Positions 24,393-34,639 of a DNA stretch of 64,000 bases are shown in pieces. Positions within the stretch are counted from its first letter, which is position 1. Every line of letters starts with the position of its first letter. Below the pieces are notes generated by a model. The model saw only the letters and a list, made by a program, of their open reading frames with translations, was not told the DNA's origin and searched no databases. A program made the position numbers and the translations under genes. The DNA is from Rhytidiadelphus loreus (taxonomy: Eukaryota > Streptophyta > Bryopsida > Hypnales > Hylocomiaceae): NCBI GenBank assembly GCA_947034895.1, contig OX344764.1:52247348-52311347 (forward strand), written 5' to 3'.

Positions 24393-24406
24393 GTGGGCCC
24401 ATAACC
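24393..24406 (-). other. Copia primer-binding site, complementary to the anticodon arm of initiator tRNA-Met
   Basis: Immediately after the 5' LTR the minus strand reads GGTTATGGGCCCAC. Its complement GTGGGCCCATAACC matches the anticodon stem-loop region of plant initiator tRNA-Met as I know it, not the 3' CCA end. In Drosophila copia the primer is a 39-nt 5' half of this tRNA, and here the pairing would end at about the same nucleotide. The site is directly visible; the tRNA sequence is from general knowledge. Confidence 0.75.
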
Positions 24407-24724
24407 TATTGAAAGCAAAGAACTTATATTGCAAATGAAGAGAGAACACAACAAGTAAATAGAAAGGGTAATAAAACCTAGCAAGGGGCTTTTTCTTTAA
24501 TACTATTCTACCAATAAGCACCATGACTATCTTCACTTCACTCTATCTTCACTTCACTCTCACTTCAGTCTATCTTCACTCTATCTTCACTTCACTTCAT
24601 TCTATTAAAAGGTTGTCCCTCTCTACTGGTACCTTGGTTGGCTACAAACAACTCCTAACTAAAGAAAGCCCATACATAGAGCTCACACATTAGTGCCTAA
24701 GTGTTCTAGTTACTAATCTTAACA
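24407..24724 (-). repeat. 5' LTR of the copia element
   Basis: It is 318 bp with no difference seen from the 3' LTR. Its U3 contains a run of GTGAAG and GAAGATAGAGTGAAG words over about 75 bp (minus strand, roughly 24526-24604), which looks like an enhancer-type repeat. A possible TATA-like GTATTAAAG lies downstream. Confidence 0.95.
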
Positions 24725-25105
24725 ACCTCGGGTAAGGGGCGAGTGCGGGTGGAAGTGGAAAGAATGGCCTTCCTTTTGTCCAAAAATTGGCCAATTTGGG
24801 CCATTTGGGGGTTTCAAGGGGCGACTTTGGGTCTTGGGCGACCTCGGGTAAGGGGCGAGTGCAGGTGGAGGTGGAAAGAATGGCCATTTTTTTGTCCAAA
24901 AATTGTCAAATTTGGGCCATTTGGGGGTTTCTAGGGGCGACTTCGGGTCTTGCGCGACCTCTCATGGAGGAGAATGCGAGTCAAGGCGAGTGCTTAAGGG
25001 CGACCTCGGGTAAGGGGCGACCGCGGGTGGAGGTGGAAAGAATGGCCTTCTTTTTGTCCCAAAATTGACAAATTTGGGCCGTTTGGGGGTTTCGAGGGGC
25101 AACTA
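24725..25105. repeat. 162-bp array, part 2 (after the copia insertion)
   Basis: It continues the unit interrupted at 19590. One unit lacks the ~56-bp CTCATGGAGG-to-CTTAAGG segment. The array stops at GAGGGGCAACT near 25105. Confidence 0.9.
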
Positions 25106-26670
25106 AAATTGACATCACTAAGCATATGGTGACATAATGACATGTGTTTTCTAATACAAAGTTGGTCAACAACAAGTGAGGACAGAGATTATACGCTTTT
25201 TAATGAGAGATCCTTAGTAGAAACAAATATTTGACGATGTGGTCATTAATAAAAGGACTCTTTTGATTTTAGTTACCTATAGTAAGGCCACAGGTGCTAC
25301 TATAGAGACACTAATGCACGCAACTACTCAAATATGACAATGGAATATTTAAAAACACATTAGTAATGAGGTACTTTGGTAGGAAGTTGGGTATAGTCAT
25401 TGAACCTGATTCAAAGAAGCAACTAATATGTAGATAGGTGGTAAAGCTACTCATGGTTGATAAAGCCCCTGAAGTTGTTTATCGCATTGATGTTTTGTAA
25501 TAGGGTATGTTGTTATTATGTTAGTACAAATAAAAACATAGGTCACATTTCATGCTTCTAAATTTTGAAAAGGAAAGTAAATATATTAACCACTTTTTAT
25601 ATGGTGTGCCATTTAGAAAAAATATTAAATATTCAAAACCCTAGGTGCCAAGGTCTATGTATTGAATCTTGAATTTGAATTCTTTTGTGCAAATATTTTG
25701 TAATTTTTTCCAAACAATGTACTTTAATTTATTTGCTTCTAAACTAATGTGTGTAAAAGTGTACAAAAATAAAGTTGAGTTTTAACCCCTAAAGGACCAA
25801 CTTGAGTCCTTTTGAAGGACTTTAAAGAGTTCAAGTAGGTGCATATAGTCTCAATTTTCATTTTCATTTTTTGAACTTTTTTGAAGGATAGAAGAGTACA
25901 TCATCTTTGTAAGAATATAAATTTTTCTTCAATTGGTGTCCAAAAGCAAAATTTATGCCACCCTAAGCTGAAAATAGAGGTCAGCAAGCAACAAAAAAAT
26001 TACAATAAGTCAATTAATATTAAATTTTTTTCCCTCAAATATTATATTTTTGTCTACATGTGAAGCTTTGATTCATTCCATTTGGACTAGCAATGAAAAA
26101 ATTATGGACAATCTTGTCTTTTAGACAATCTAAACAATTTTTTGAAAAAACATCTTTTATGATATATTTTTTAATGCAATTTATACAACTTTTTTGAAAA
26201 TTGTTTAATATAGTTAAGTTTGTCTACTAGAACAATCTCACCATTGTGCTTATTGTGTTTCAATTCCAGCTTAGAGCTATTAACAATTTAGTTTTTCATT
26301 CAATCATAGACCAACTTCTATTCAACAATTTCTTAAAGAATGAAAAACAAGTGTGTTTCTATTGAAATTTTTTGCTTAAACTTTCAATTCAATTTTTCAA
26401 CATAATTTTTTAAAATTTAGAGTTTATAGTGCAATTTTTTTCCACGAATGGTGGTCAAAGTCATCTGAAATTGCAAGCCAAAGTTCAATTTTTTTTTCCA
26501 ACGTTGAATGCTAATATCTTCCAATCTATATGGCCAAACTTTATGAAATTTTTACCACATGATCTTAGACAACTTAAGTACAAGATCTTGTGGTTAGATT
26601 CTCCAAAAAATATTTTTTCTATTTTCTTGGATGACTGCAGCAGAAGTGGCAGTTTTGAATTGCACTACAA
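25106..26670. other. AT-rich right interior of the hAT element
   Basis: Only short frames with no similarity to known proteins are present. Nothing further was recognised. Confidence 0.5.
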
Positions 26671-26679
26671 ATCACTCCT

Positions 26680-26921
26680 ACAAGAGGGCGCCCCTACCTC
26701 CACTCGCCCCTACCTCCAGTCGCCCCTACATGCAGTCGCCTAGTACCCGTATGCGCCCCTTGAGTTTGCCATGTAGATGCCACATGGCATCCAGCTGGAG
26801 GGGGGTAATTTTATATAAAGTCAAAGGTAAATTTGACTTTTCGTGACGTCGCACGAGCTCTACTAGACGTCGCGCGACGTCTGTCTGTCGCGGTGTCGCG
26901 CTGTCGCAGCGAACAACCCTG
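26680..26921. promoter_or_regulatory. Right subterminal region of the hAT element
   Basis: CGCCCCTACCTCCACTCG-type units of about 21 bp (26689-26760) mirror the GGGCGAC units at the left end. GACGTCGCG, CGCGCGACGTC and GTCGCGGTGTCGCG words (26846-26908) mirror the left subterminal cluster. The terminal CAACCCTG closes the element. Confidence 0.65.
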
Positions 26922-26929
26922 ATAGAAAG

Positions 26930-27851
26930 TGACAAGCATGATACAAAGATGTTGGCTCTTAACAAATAGTATTTTCCTATTTGTAAATTATGAATAAAAT
27001 ATATTGTAATTAAGCCCTAAAGCCCTATGGATGTTTTTAGAAAAATGGATTTGTTCGGACCACTTCTACTTTATATACCGTAGAAAAACATAACATCAAT
27101 TTCTGGGGGGAATTTAAATAAAGTATGTTGTACATAACTTATTTGAGAGCATGGCGCCAAAATTTCAAAAATTTTGACCGCATGGATTAAAAGATATGGC
27201 ATTCTAAGCACTACATTTGAAATTGAGAACACCTTTAATCTCAGACAAAATTTGAGTAAAGAATTTTTTACAAATTAAAATCTGCAATTTCGGTTTAATT
27301 TACAAGAGCACAACCCAATTATGCTTTGGAATTTTAATTTCATTTAGGGTTCTAGAATAATGAACGGAAAATTGATTCAAGGAGTTTGGCACTTAAGCTT
27401 CTCCTAAACAAAATCAACTTCGCAAAACAACATATTGTATAATTGTATTATTTCAATACAAATGGTGTTGTTACTTTGTTGCCCCCCAATGAAAATTTGG
27501 GGGATTCTCTTGCATGTGCCATGTACATTTACATGATAGATCATACAATTTAGCACACCACCTTGCCAACCTAGGTGGCTAGGTACCCAACAATCCAACA
27601 TCAATGATACATCAAGAAGAAGAACTCCAAGTCTACATTTCTCATCCACCCAAAAAAGATGTTTTGTATTTAAATAGTTTGTGTTCCGAAAAATACAAAA
27701 TGTTCAAAATGGAAAGCCAATTTCACATATATTGGCATACATTGATGGTGCATATATAGTCTATAGTTAGCACACATAGTAACGTACATCCTCATTGATA
27801 CATTTATCGATTACTTCTATAATCTATAGTACTATGTAGCACACTCATATA
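26930..27851. other. Non-coding stretch downstream of the kinase-like gene
   Basis: AT-rich, and it must contain the 3' UTR of the minus-strand kinase-like gene. No other feature was seen. Confidence 0.5.
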
Positions 27852-29336
27852 CTAATATGAGTGACGGAAGTGGTCATCTGAAATAGGCCAATTGTAAGAA
27901 TTAGTAAATCGTTGAATGATTTCGGAAAAACTTCCGCGCTCCGCAATCACTGGATTGCAAAGGTGATCCAAGTAGAGGTGAAATACCCTTGCCAAATCGT
28001 GGTGGCTAAACCTCGTATGTCCTTCATTTTCACGATGAAGCGATGTGTAGGCCTCTGACATGCATAGTTTGTTGATCCGTTGAGCTATTCGACCAACGGC
28101 ATATTCCTCCGATTTACGTGACAAAGTTGGAATCATTTCCACATCCGCATCTTTGCGGTGCACGTATGCAATTGAAGGGTCCACCCACCACCTTCGGTTC
28201 AAAGCTGCATCCCGATCTGCTGCGGATGTGAACGTATACAATGACTTCATTGGTTCAGTACGAACCGTAGACATGCCCCAATCGCAAACTCCAATGTAAA
28301 CACGTGATTCATCCTCAGAAAAGTGAAACATGATATTGTCGGGAGAAATATCATTGTGTAAATGACCCGCATTGTGGACCGCATTCATGATATGCACCAA
28401 TGCCCATGCCAACTCGGTGCGCTTCTTTCTCCATCGACCAAGACGGAAAGCTTGAATCACCTCTTCGGGCATTGGTCGTGAATAAGACAATCGAATGGCA
28501 ATGTTATCTGAATAATCATTATCGAGAATCAACATTTGCCGCAATGTACCACCATTCCACCAATATGCATACCCTTCATTGTTTGTTGCATGGACAACGG
28601 CAAACCGAATAACTCCGTCATGTGGAATCCTCACTGCCATTGATTTGTTTTGGTGCTCCAACTTCGCAAGTTGAGGACGAATCCGTTGTTGATGAGATAT
28701 CTTTGCAGCAAATTCCCAAAATGATGGAATCTCATGACATCCTTCAATTCGAACCCTGCGAATTGTTGCGTATCCGCCCTTCAAGATTTTGTCATCTTGT
28801 AGAATCACCCTTGCTGTGTCTGGTAGTGCTATGAGATGCCGTCGTCCACATTGCAATTCTACATCTCCTTCATCCGAAGTCCACCAACCCAATGACCCTC
28901 GCCGATTCCGTCTCTTTGCAAACGGAACGCAACGACGAACAAACAAGTCAGCTTTGAGAATGACTTGTTCAAAGCTTTCATCACTTGCACGGTGTTCCCT
29001 CCCGTATTTTTCTAGGATCACCTTTGCATTCCACAATGCGTCTTGCACCCTGTTCTTTAGAAATTGTTGGAAGCCTTTCTTCTCCATTTCATGAATCCAT
29101 TCTGGAACGTTTAGAGCATTCGTGAACTTCTGTGTCATATCCATCTTGAATTTTTCTACACATTCCTCTTGGTATCTCACATATTTAGTGTCAAGAGACA
29201 CAGTAGTTTCCGCCTCATAAAACTTCACAATGTATTCAATCAAGAATGCTTTGTAAGCATTGGAAGGAAGTTCACGTACTGAGTCAATATTGGGTACCAT
29301 ATTCTTCCCCTTCGCCGCTCTCTTCGGTCTCGGCAT
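27852..29336 (-). CDS. Protein-kinase-like protein, 494 residues, uninterrupted
   Basis: One open frame with no stop or shift. Residues 1-175 are basic and charged with no recognised domain. Residues ~185-430 follow the protein-kinase pattern: a glycine-rich stretch LKGGYATIRRV (185-195), a candidate ATP lysine in FAAKIS (K212), the catalytic loop HNDISPDNIMF (D329, N334), and DWG in place of DFG (D352). A later EEYAVGRIAQRI stretch occupies the position of helix F. HND for HRD and DWG for DFG make it divergent, but the essential Asp, Asn and Asp are kept, so activity is possible. Targets are unknown. It is intronless and lies alone among transposons, just beside a GTCCGC-rich cluster like those next to the RING and hAT genes, so it may be transposon cargo. 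A host retrogene is the alternative. Confidence 0.75.
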   Translation of the reverse strand: MPRPKRAAKGKNMVPNIDSVRELPSNAYKAFLIEYIVKFYEAETTVSLDTKYVRYQEECVEKFKMDMTQKFTNALNVPEWIHEMEKKGFQQFLKNRVQDALWNAKVILEKYGREHRASDESFEQVILKADLFVRRCVPFAKRRNRRGSLGWWTSDEGDVELQCGRRHLIALPDTARVILQDDKILKGGYATIRRVRIEGCHEIPSFWEFAAKISHQQRIRPQLAKLEHQNKSMAVRIPHDGVIRFAVVHATNNEGYAYWWNGGTLRQMLILDNDYSDNIAIRLSYSRPMPEEVIQAFRLGRWRKKRTELAWALVHIMNAVHNAGHLHNDISPDNIMFHFSEDESRVYIGVCDWGMSTVRTEPMKSLYTFTSAADRDAALNRRWWVDPSIAYVHRKDADVEMIPTLSRKSEEYAVGRIAQRINKLCMSEAYTSLHRENEGHTRFSHHDLARVFHLYLDHLCNPVIAERGSFSEIIQRFTNSYNWPISDDHFRHSY

Positions 29337-29529
29337 CGTAGAAAGTATTAATTTTTAGTCCCAATTTAATTCATAAAAAATTACAGTGCACCAAGTACAC
29401 ATAAACTGGAAAAAACGGGCAAAATATAGGCCCCCAAAACCCAACTCCTACCTTCCCTATGAAAGGAGCCAATGGAGGATAAACCACCAAGCTCTCTGCT
29501 CTCTCTTGCAAAGCACAAGGGGGAAGGCA

Positions 29530-29830
29530 AAAGTGAGAGCGGACGGGCCGTCCGCACCGCCTTATATGAAGCGGACGGCCTCGAGGTCCGCACGAGCGGA
29601 CGGACCCCAAAGCAGACGGCCAACGCTCCGCCTCGCTTCAGCCGTCCGATGAAACGGACGGATCGGTAGTCCGCTTCATCGGACGGCCAGAACAGACCGC
29701 CCAGCCGGACACCGACTCCGTGACGCGGACGGCAGCGCCGAAATCGCGGATGGCGATTAGCAGGCGGATGGCAGCGTGGGAACAGAGGACGGCGGGGTCC
29801 GCCTAAGCGGACGGGGGTGGGATTTTGAAG
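29530..29830. repeat. GCGGACGG / GTCCGC-rich cluster K
   Basis: GCGGACGG and its complement recur throughout. The phrase GCGGACGGCAGCG with a following AATCGCGGAYGGCGA closely matches clusters at 31240-31600 and, inverted, 42720-42890. It lies directly upstream of the kinase-like gene. Confidence 0.8.
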
Positions 29831-31235
29831 TGCATCCCGCCCAAATTGGTCATTACGGCCTTAGGGGTCTTTGAATCCTTGATGTCACCAGCTGGCTGGC
29901 CCTCCGGTTCAATTTCATTTTTAATGTGGTTCCTTTGTGCCAATGGCGCTGGGATTTCATTTGATCTAAAAATTAAAAAATAAATAGAAAAAAGGATGTG
30001 TGAATTTAGGAATTATCTAAAAGATTCACATATTTTTGTATGTTGTTTTTACGTGCATGCATTGAGTTTATAATTTTCTCTTATTTTCTAGGGATGGAAT
30101 TGAGTTTCCTATGATATAAATTTTTAAATGAAATAAAGAATTGAACACATGGTAATTTAATTCTACTTATTTGAACTTCGAGAAAAAACTTAAAGCTTCT
30201 CATTGTCCAAATGAAGCTACGAGGTTTGTTTCTTGTATGTCAACACCTTATAAAATGGTCATTTCAAAACCAAAGACAAAAATTCTTTTAAATGGTATTT
30301 TGGGTTTAGGGGATATTAGGGGCTTGCAAAGGTTTCGATACTCTAGCATGAAAATGTGTGGAAGTATATTTCTAGAAGTCTCCCCCCCCCCTCCCTTTGA
30401 GTTGAATGAATTTATTGATTTCCAATGTATTGATTTCCATTCTTTAAAAAATCATAAGGTGCCAAAATATTAGCGCCAAAAATATCAAGTTAAATTAATT
30501 CTAGTATGAAATTATAACTTGCTCAATCACTAGGGTGGGACAATGTGCTATGAAAATAGTGCATACACTTGTCTTCTTATAACCTCACAAGTCCATGGTC
30601 ATTTCACTCTCCAAGTTCATGTGCACCCTACTAGGCATTCAAGCAAATTTTTTAAAGTCTAAACATCTACATGGTTAGGGAATGCAAGGACAAATGTTTC
30701 TTTCATTGTGAATACTAAAAGGCCATGTTTTTTTTTCATACGTACAACACACTTTGAATGGCTTGGGCACTCAAACCCCTAAAAGATTTGATCCATCGGA
30801 AAATGAATCAACTTTGAATATTACATGAATTGAACCTTCGGAATTGTTTGCAATTCAATAACTCCTTTCCATTTTGTTATTAGTTCTATTTGGAATTTTG
30901 GAGGGCATATTTGTTTATCCAAAATCAAAGACAAAGGATTGTGAATGTCACCCCTATTTTGACAACGAAAGGCCTAAACCCTATACCCTAAACCCTAACA
31001 AGGGTTTGGAGGCATTGAATTAGTCAAAATACTACCTTTGAGTCGGTGGATTGCCTTGACATTTATGAAAACCAAGTCAATGCTTCGAACATTGAAACAT
31101 TCCTTCATCAATGAGCACCCGGTACTAGTACAACATCTCTACATTCCCAAATGAAAGAATCCTATGCTTCTGAAAATCAGGAGAGGACTAAAGGACTCAA
31201 GAGGGTGAAAACAAGGCCCAAACTCCCCAAAGTGT
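29831..31235. other. Spacer between two GTCCGC clusters
   Basis: A ~100-codon frame at 30171-30473 has no recognisable features. A short telomere-like CCTAAACCCTATACCCTAAA run lies near 30972-30996. Otherwise nothing is seen. Confidence 0.4.
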
Positions 31236-31239
31236 GCTT

Positions 31240-31600
31240 GGGCGGACCTCGAGGAGGGAAGGGCGGACGGACCCGTCGGAATGGCAGACGGCAGCGTCGG
31301 AAAGGCGGACGGATCCGTCGGAGCAGGCGGACGGCGGCCTGCAGCACGCGGTTGGCGGCTCCGATAGGCAGAGGATGGCTCTGACGGGCGGACGGCCCGT
31401 CGGAAATGCGGACGGAAGCGTCGGAATCGCGGACGGGGGGCAACAGGTGGACGGTAGCGTCGGATTTGGAGACGGATGGGCCGTCCGATTGATTGGACGT
31501 TTGGGTCCGCTTTGCGTTGTTCAGAGGAGGCTCGGTGGCGAACGATTTTAGGTTTGGTTTCGGACGGCTATAAGGGCGGACGGCCTTCTTGTTTTTTCTC
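31240..31600. repeat. GCGGACGG-rich cluster R
   Basis: Units such as GGCGGACGGATCCGTCGGA, GCGGACGGAAGCGTCGGAAT and CGCGGACGG lie directly upstream of the RING pseudogene. The block at 42720-42890, downstream of the same gene once the 38859-42650 insertion is removed, is its inverted counterpart. Confidence 0.8.
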
Positions 31601-32634
31601 ACTTCCCTCTCCTTCCTAGGACTCACAACCGTGTTGGATGTGCTACTGTTGCTTCATAATTGTGCCAGTTGCTTCTACATGGTGGAGAGGTGGGGTCATT
31701 CATCTTTCATTATTGGTTCACATACAAACATTCATTGAAACTTGGGTGGATTGAAGACACATACTTTTGGTGACTATTTAAATTCAATTGCGGACAAGTT
31801 CAAGTTGACAACCATGAGTGGTCAAGGCGTTGAAGGTAGTGGTGGGTTGACCGGCGGAGGTGATAATAGTAGGAGGCCTAAACCAAAGGGAACCGCCCAT
31901 GAGCTCCACTATGAGATTTTAGATGATCCCAACATCAAAGCAGAGGGTGGTTCCGTGGTTGGGAAGCGGAGGAAGCGGAATATTGGTCCTCCAAAACATG
32001 CAAGAAGTATGTGAAGATGTACCACATCAACAAGTTGTGGCCTAGGGAGGCCCACATCATCTATACTCGTGGTTTTTGTTGCAAACCAGGGAATTGCAAC
32101 AATGCGCACTTCATTCACCGAGCGCATGAAGTTTGGCGGGCCCTCTTCAGGGATAAAGCAATGTCCAAGGGGTATATAAACTACAACTTGGCTTCTATGG
32201 TGTATGCAGAATTGATATTGGCACGCAAGGTGGATTGGAGCACGTTTTCAACGACAGCGAATGCTCCACGTGTGCTTGAATGTAATCGGAAAGATATTCC
32301 CGATTTGTACAATCCACATGTCGGAATCCATAATAGCTTAGTACGAACCTTAATAGACTAAGAAAAAATTAAAATAGATCAAAATTGAAAAAAATTAGTT
32401 TAGGCATAGACTAGCGGAAACAAATAAATACTTAGATTTAGTTTAGACTTCGTTCCGGAACCTGTACGGAAGCATGACGGAACTTGACATCCGGGTGGAC
32501 GGATTCAGGAGCCGGAACGCAGGAACCCAGAACGCAGGCATTAAATTCAGTAGCTTGCGGCGGTAGACTAGGGATACATTACGGCGTTCCGTAGCCTGCG
32601 TTCCCGTTACAGTGAACGTTGGGCGCAGGATATC

Positions 32635-32642
32635 TATATAAA
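32635..32642 (+). promoter_or_regulatory. TATA box upstream of the E1 ORF
   Basis: TATATAAA lies 107 bp before the ATG at 32749 and about 316 bp inside the element, a sensible place for an LTR-type U3 promoter. Confidence 0.5.
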
Positions 32643-32748
32643 CCTAGTTCCTCCTCATTTCTCGCCCTCTTTCAGTTGTTCCGCATTTGGCTGATAGTGA
32701 GAGAAAGTGTGGTGAGTTAGGGTTACCGCGATAGGAGAGGTGAGACAG

Positions 32749-34635
32749 ATGGCAGGGGTTAGTACGTGGTATATAGTACCGGCCCGGAAGATCAGTCCGG
32801 TATATCCGGAAGATCCGTTGCACTTGCAGCATTTAGAGGACGATTTGGTTGTTTTAGGTTGTGCAGGTCTGCTGAAGAAACCCTGGAACGTCCAGAGTGA
32901 CCAGGTGCTCCGGGAGTTAGCTGTAGGTGCACCAAATCAGTACGATCAGACCGTACGTGGGCATCCGGACCAGTGGACGGAGGAGTTGTGGGCGGAAGTG
33001 TACGAGTTCTCCCAAACCGGAAGCGGATTCGCTGCCCGGACGAACCAGTACCACCAGCACAAGTTCGTGAACCCACCACACGCGAAGGAGGGCTACGCGA
33101 TCAAGGACTGCCGGGACGAGAGGCACAGGCGGCTGCTCCGGTTTCTGCTACCGATCTTGTACCCGGATAAGAGTTCCCGGGTTACGGTAACCATGGCCAA
33201 CACGATCTTCGGGGCATTTCAGGACCGGGTCGTGAACTAGGGCCGGATCGTGGCGAGCGTGGTGGGGCGCTGCACCGGGAACTTGGCGAAGAACAAGCCG
33301 AACCCGCTCAGCACGTACCTGCTCCACTTGTACCAGCACCGGGAACTGTTGATAGAAGACGAGGCGACGGATTACGAGACCGGGCTCATCATGCTCCAAT
33401 GCAACTGCTCTGACAACGAGGAGCAGGAGACGCAAGAGTCTGAGGATGAGGAGGAAGAAGCCAAGTCGGAAGTCAAGCTGGAGATCAAGGAAGAGAAGCC
33501 GGAACCGGAACCCAAGCAGACACAGAGGGAGAAGGAGGAACGGGACCAGCCATCGGGAAGCAAAAGACGGAAATCTACACTTCCGACTGCCAGAGGTAAA
33601 TTCCCGGGTCCCTTTCTCATCCAGAATAAACAGGAGTGGGAAGGACCCCGCTTCTTCGAGTGCGGAGAAGAGTGGATCCGGACCGCAAAGGATTACCACG
33701 ACAGGCTCACGGAGATCGTACTCCGGTCCGCGGAAGTGGTGAAGTGCGAACCGGAAAACCTGGTGGACGCGCTGAAGGCGTTACCGGCCGAGTCGGAATG
33801 GAACGAGATGAGGACGGAAATCCGGAACTTGAAGTCGGAACGGGACGCGCTCAAGGGGAAGCTGATCTGGACCGAAGGAGAGCTGCACCAGTCTCAAGGG
33901 GCGACGCAGAAGGCATACCAAGCGATCCAGACCTTCCAGAAATGGATGGTCAGTCCGGCGGACCTCTATCACAAGGCGGCACTGTATGACGAGATGCAGA
34001 AGACGTCCGCGGCCCTCACCAACACGAAGATAGTCCGGGTGATGGTGGAGATGTCCGGAAGAATGGAGGCATCGTTGAAGGAGTTCCGGTCCATGATGGC
34101 GAACATGGATCCGAATAAGCCTCTCGACTTCGGGGGATTTCCGGAAGTTCTGGATGTCATCGCAACTCCGGCAACTCAACCTCCCATCTCGCCCATCAGA
34201 CGGACAGGTCAGTTTGGGTCACTGATCCATATTGTCACTCAAGGGGGTCCCTCATCCGGATTTCTGGTTCAGGATATGCCAGTCCGGAGCAGTTTGGATG
34301 CCCGAATCGACCTTGTCCAGAATCCGGCATGGACGCATCCGGAGCAGTTCGAGGATATCGAACCGCCTCCACCGATGCCTCTACCTACACCGGATCCCAT
34401 CGAGATATCGGAGGAGGCGGAAGTAGAGGAAGCGGAAGTAGAAGAAGCAGAAGTGAAGGAGGATCCGAAGTTGTTGGAGAAGGCGGACCGGTCCCTCGTC
34501 CATACGGACGAGACGGATTCTGACAGTCCTCCGGTCCGGAAGACGTCGATCATCACCCGGGCGTCCCTCCGTACACCCCAAGGCAAGACCAGCACCCGGG
34601 GGCAGTTAGGATTTGACAGTAGTTTGAAGAAATAG
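32749..34635 (+). pseudogene. E1 protein: acidic, coiled-coil, gag-like, one premature stop
   Basis: The frame from MAGVSTWYIVPARK to the TAG after DSSLKK is open except for a TAG at 33238-33240. There the E2 protein has Trp (SWGLIIQSI against N-stop-GRIVASV), so a single G-to-A change explains it. The two proteins can be aligned over most of their length. Shared blocks include LEDDL, VxGAPNQYxxTVRG, KEGYxxxDCR and LSxYLLHLYxxxE, a Glu-rich middle, and a coiled-coil half with the LYHKAALYDEMQ / ITKSALWNNQM region. No protease, integrase or reverse transcriptase motif is present. The conserved N-terminal block loosely recalls the plant-mobile or transposon-associated domains found in other plant elements, but this is a guess. 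Function unknown. Confidence 0.7.
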
Positions 34636-34639
34636 CGGA

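Larger units (their letters stand above)
19591..24724 (-). mobile_element. Intact Ty1/copia LTR retrotransposon
   Basis: Two 318-bp LTRs (19591-19908 and 24407-24724) that I could not tell apart by reading flank a complete gag-pol frame on the minus strand. Next to the LTRs are a plausible primer-binding site and a polypurine tract. The 5-bp sequence ACCTC stands on both sides (19586-19590 and 24725-24729), and across it the host 162-bp repeat unit continues. The element is therefore a recent insertion into the array inside the hAT element. It looks autonomous. Its coding part is clearly more GC-rich than the surrounding plant DNA. Confidence 0.97.
14273..26921. mobile_element. Large non-autonomous hAT-type element with GGGCGAC-rich arrays
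   Basis: The left end reads CAGGGTTGTC (14273) and the right end AACAACCCTG (to 26921), giving a 9-bp terminal inverted repeat CAGGGTTGT. ATAGAAAG stands directly before the left end (14265-14272) and directly after the right end (26922-26929): a perfect 8-bp target duplication, the hAT hallmark. Just inside both ends are GC-rich runs of GACGTCGCG/GTGTCGCG words, then clusters of GGGCGAC (GTCGCCC at the right). The interior holds a 21-bp repeat, a 220-bp repeat, the 162-bp array and the copia insertion. No transposase is encoded, so it depended on one supplied elsewhere. Without the copia and its 5-bp duplication it is about 7.5 kb. Confidence 0.85.
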
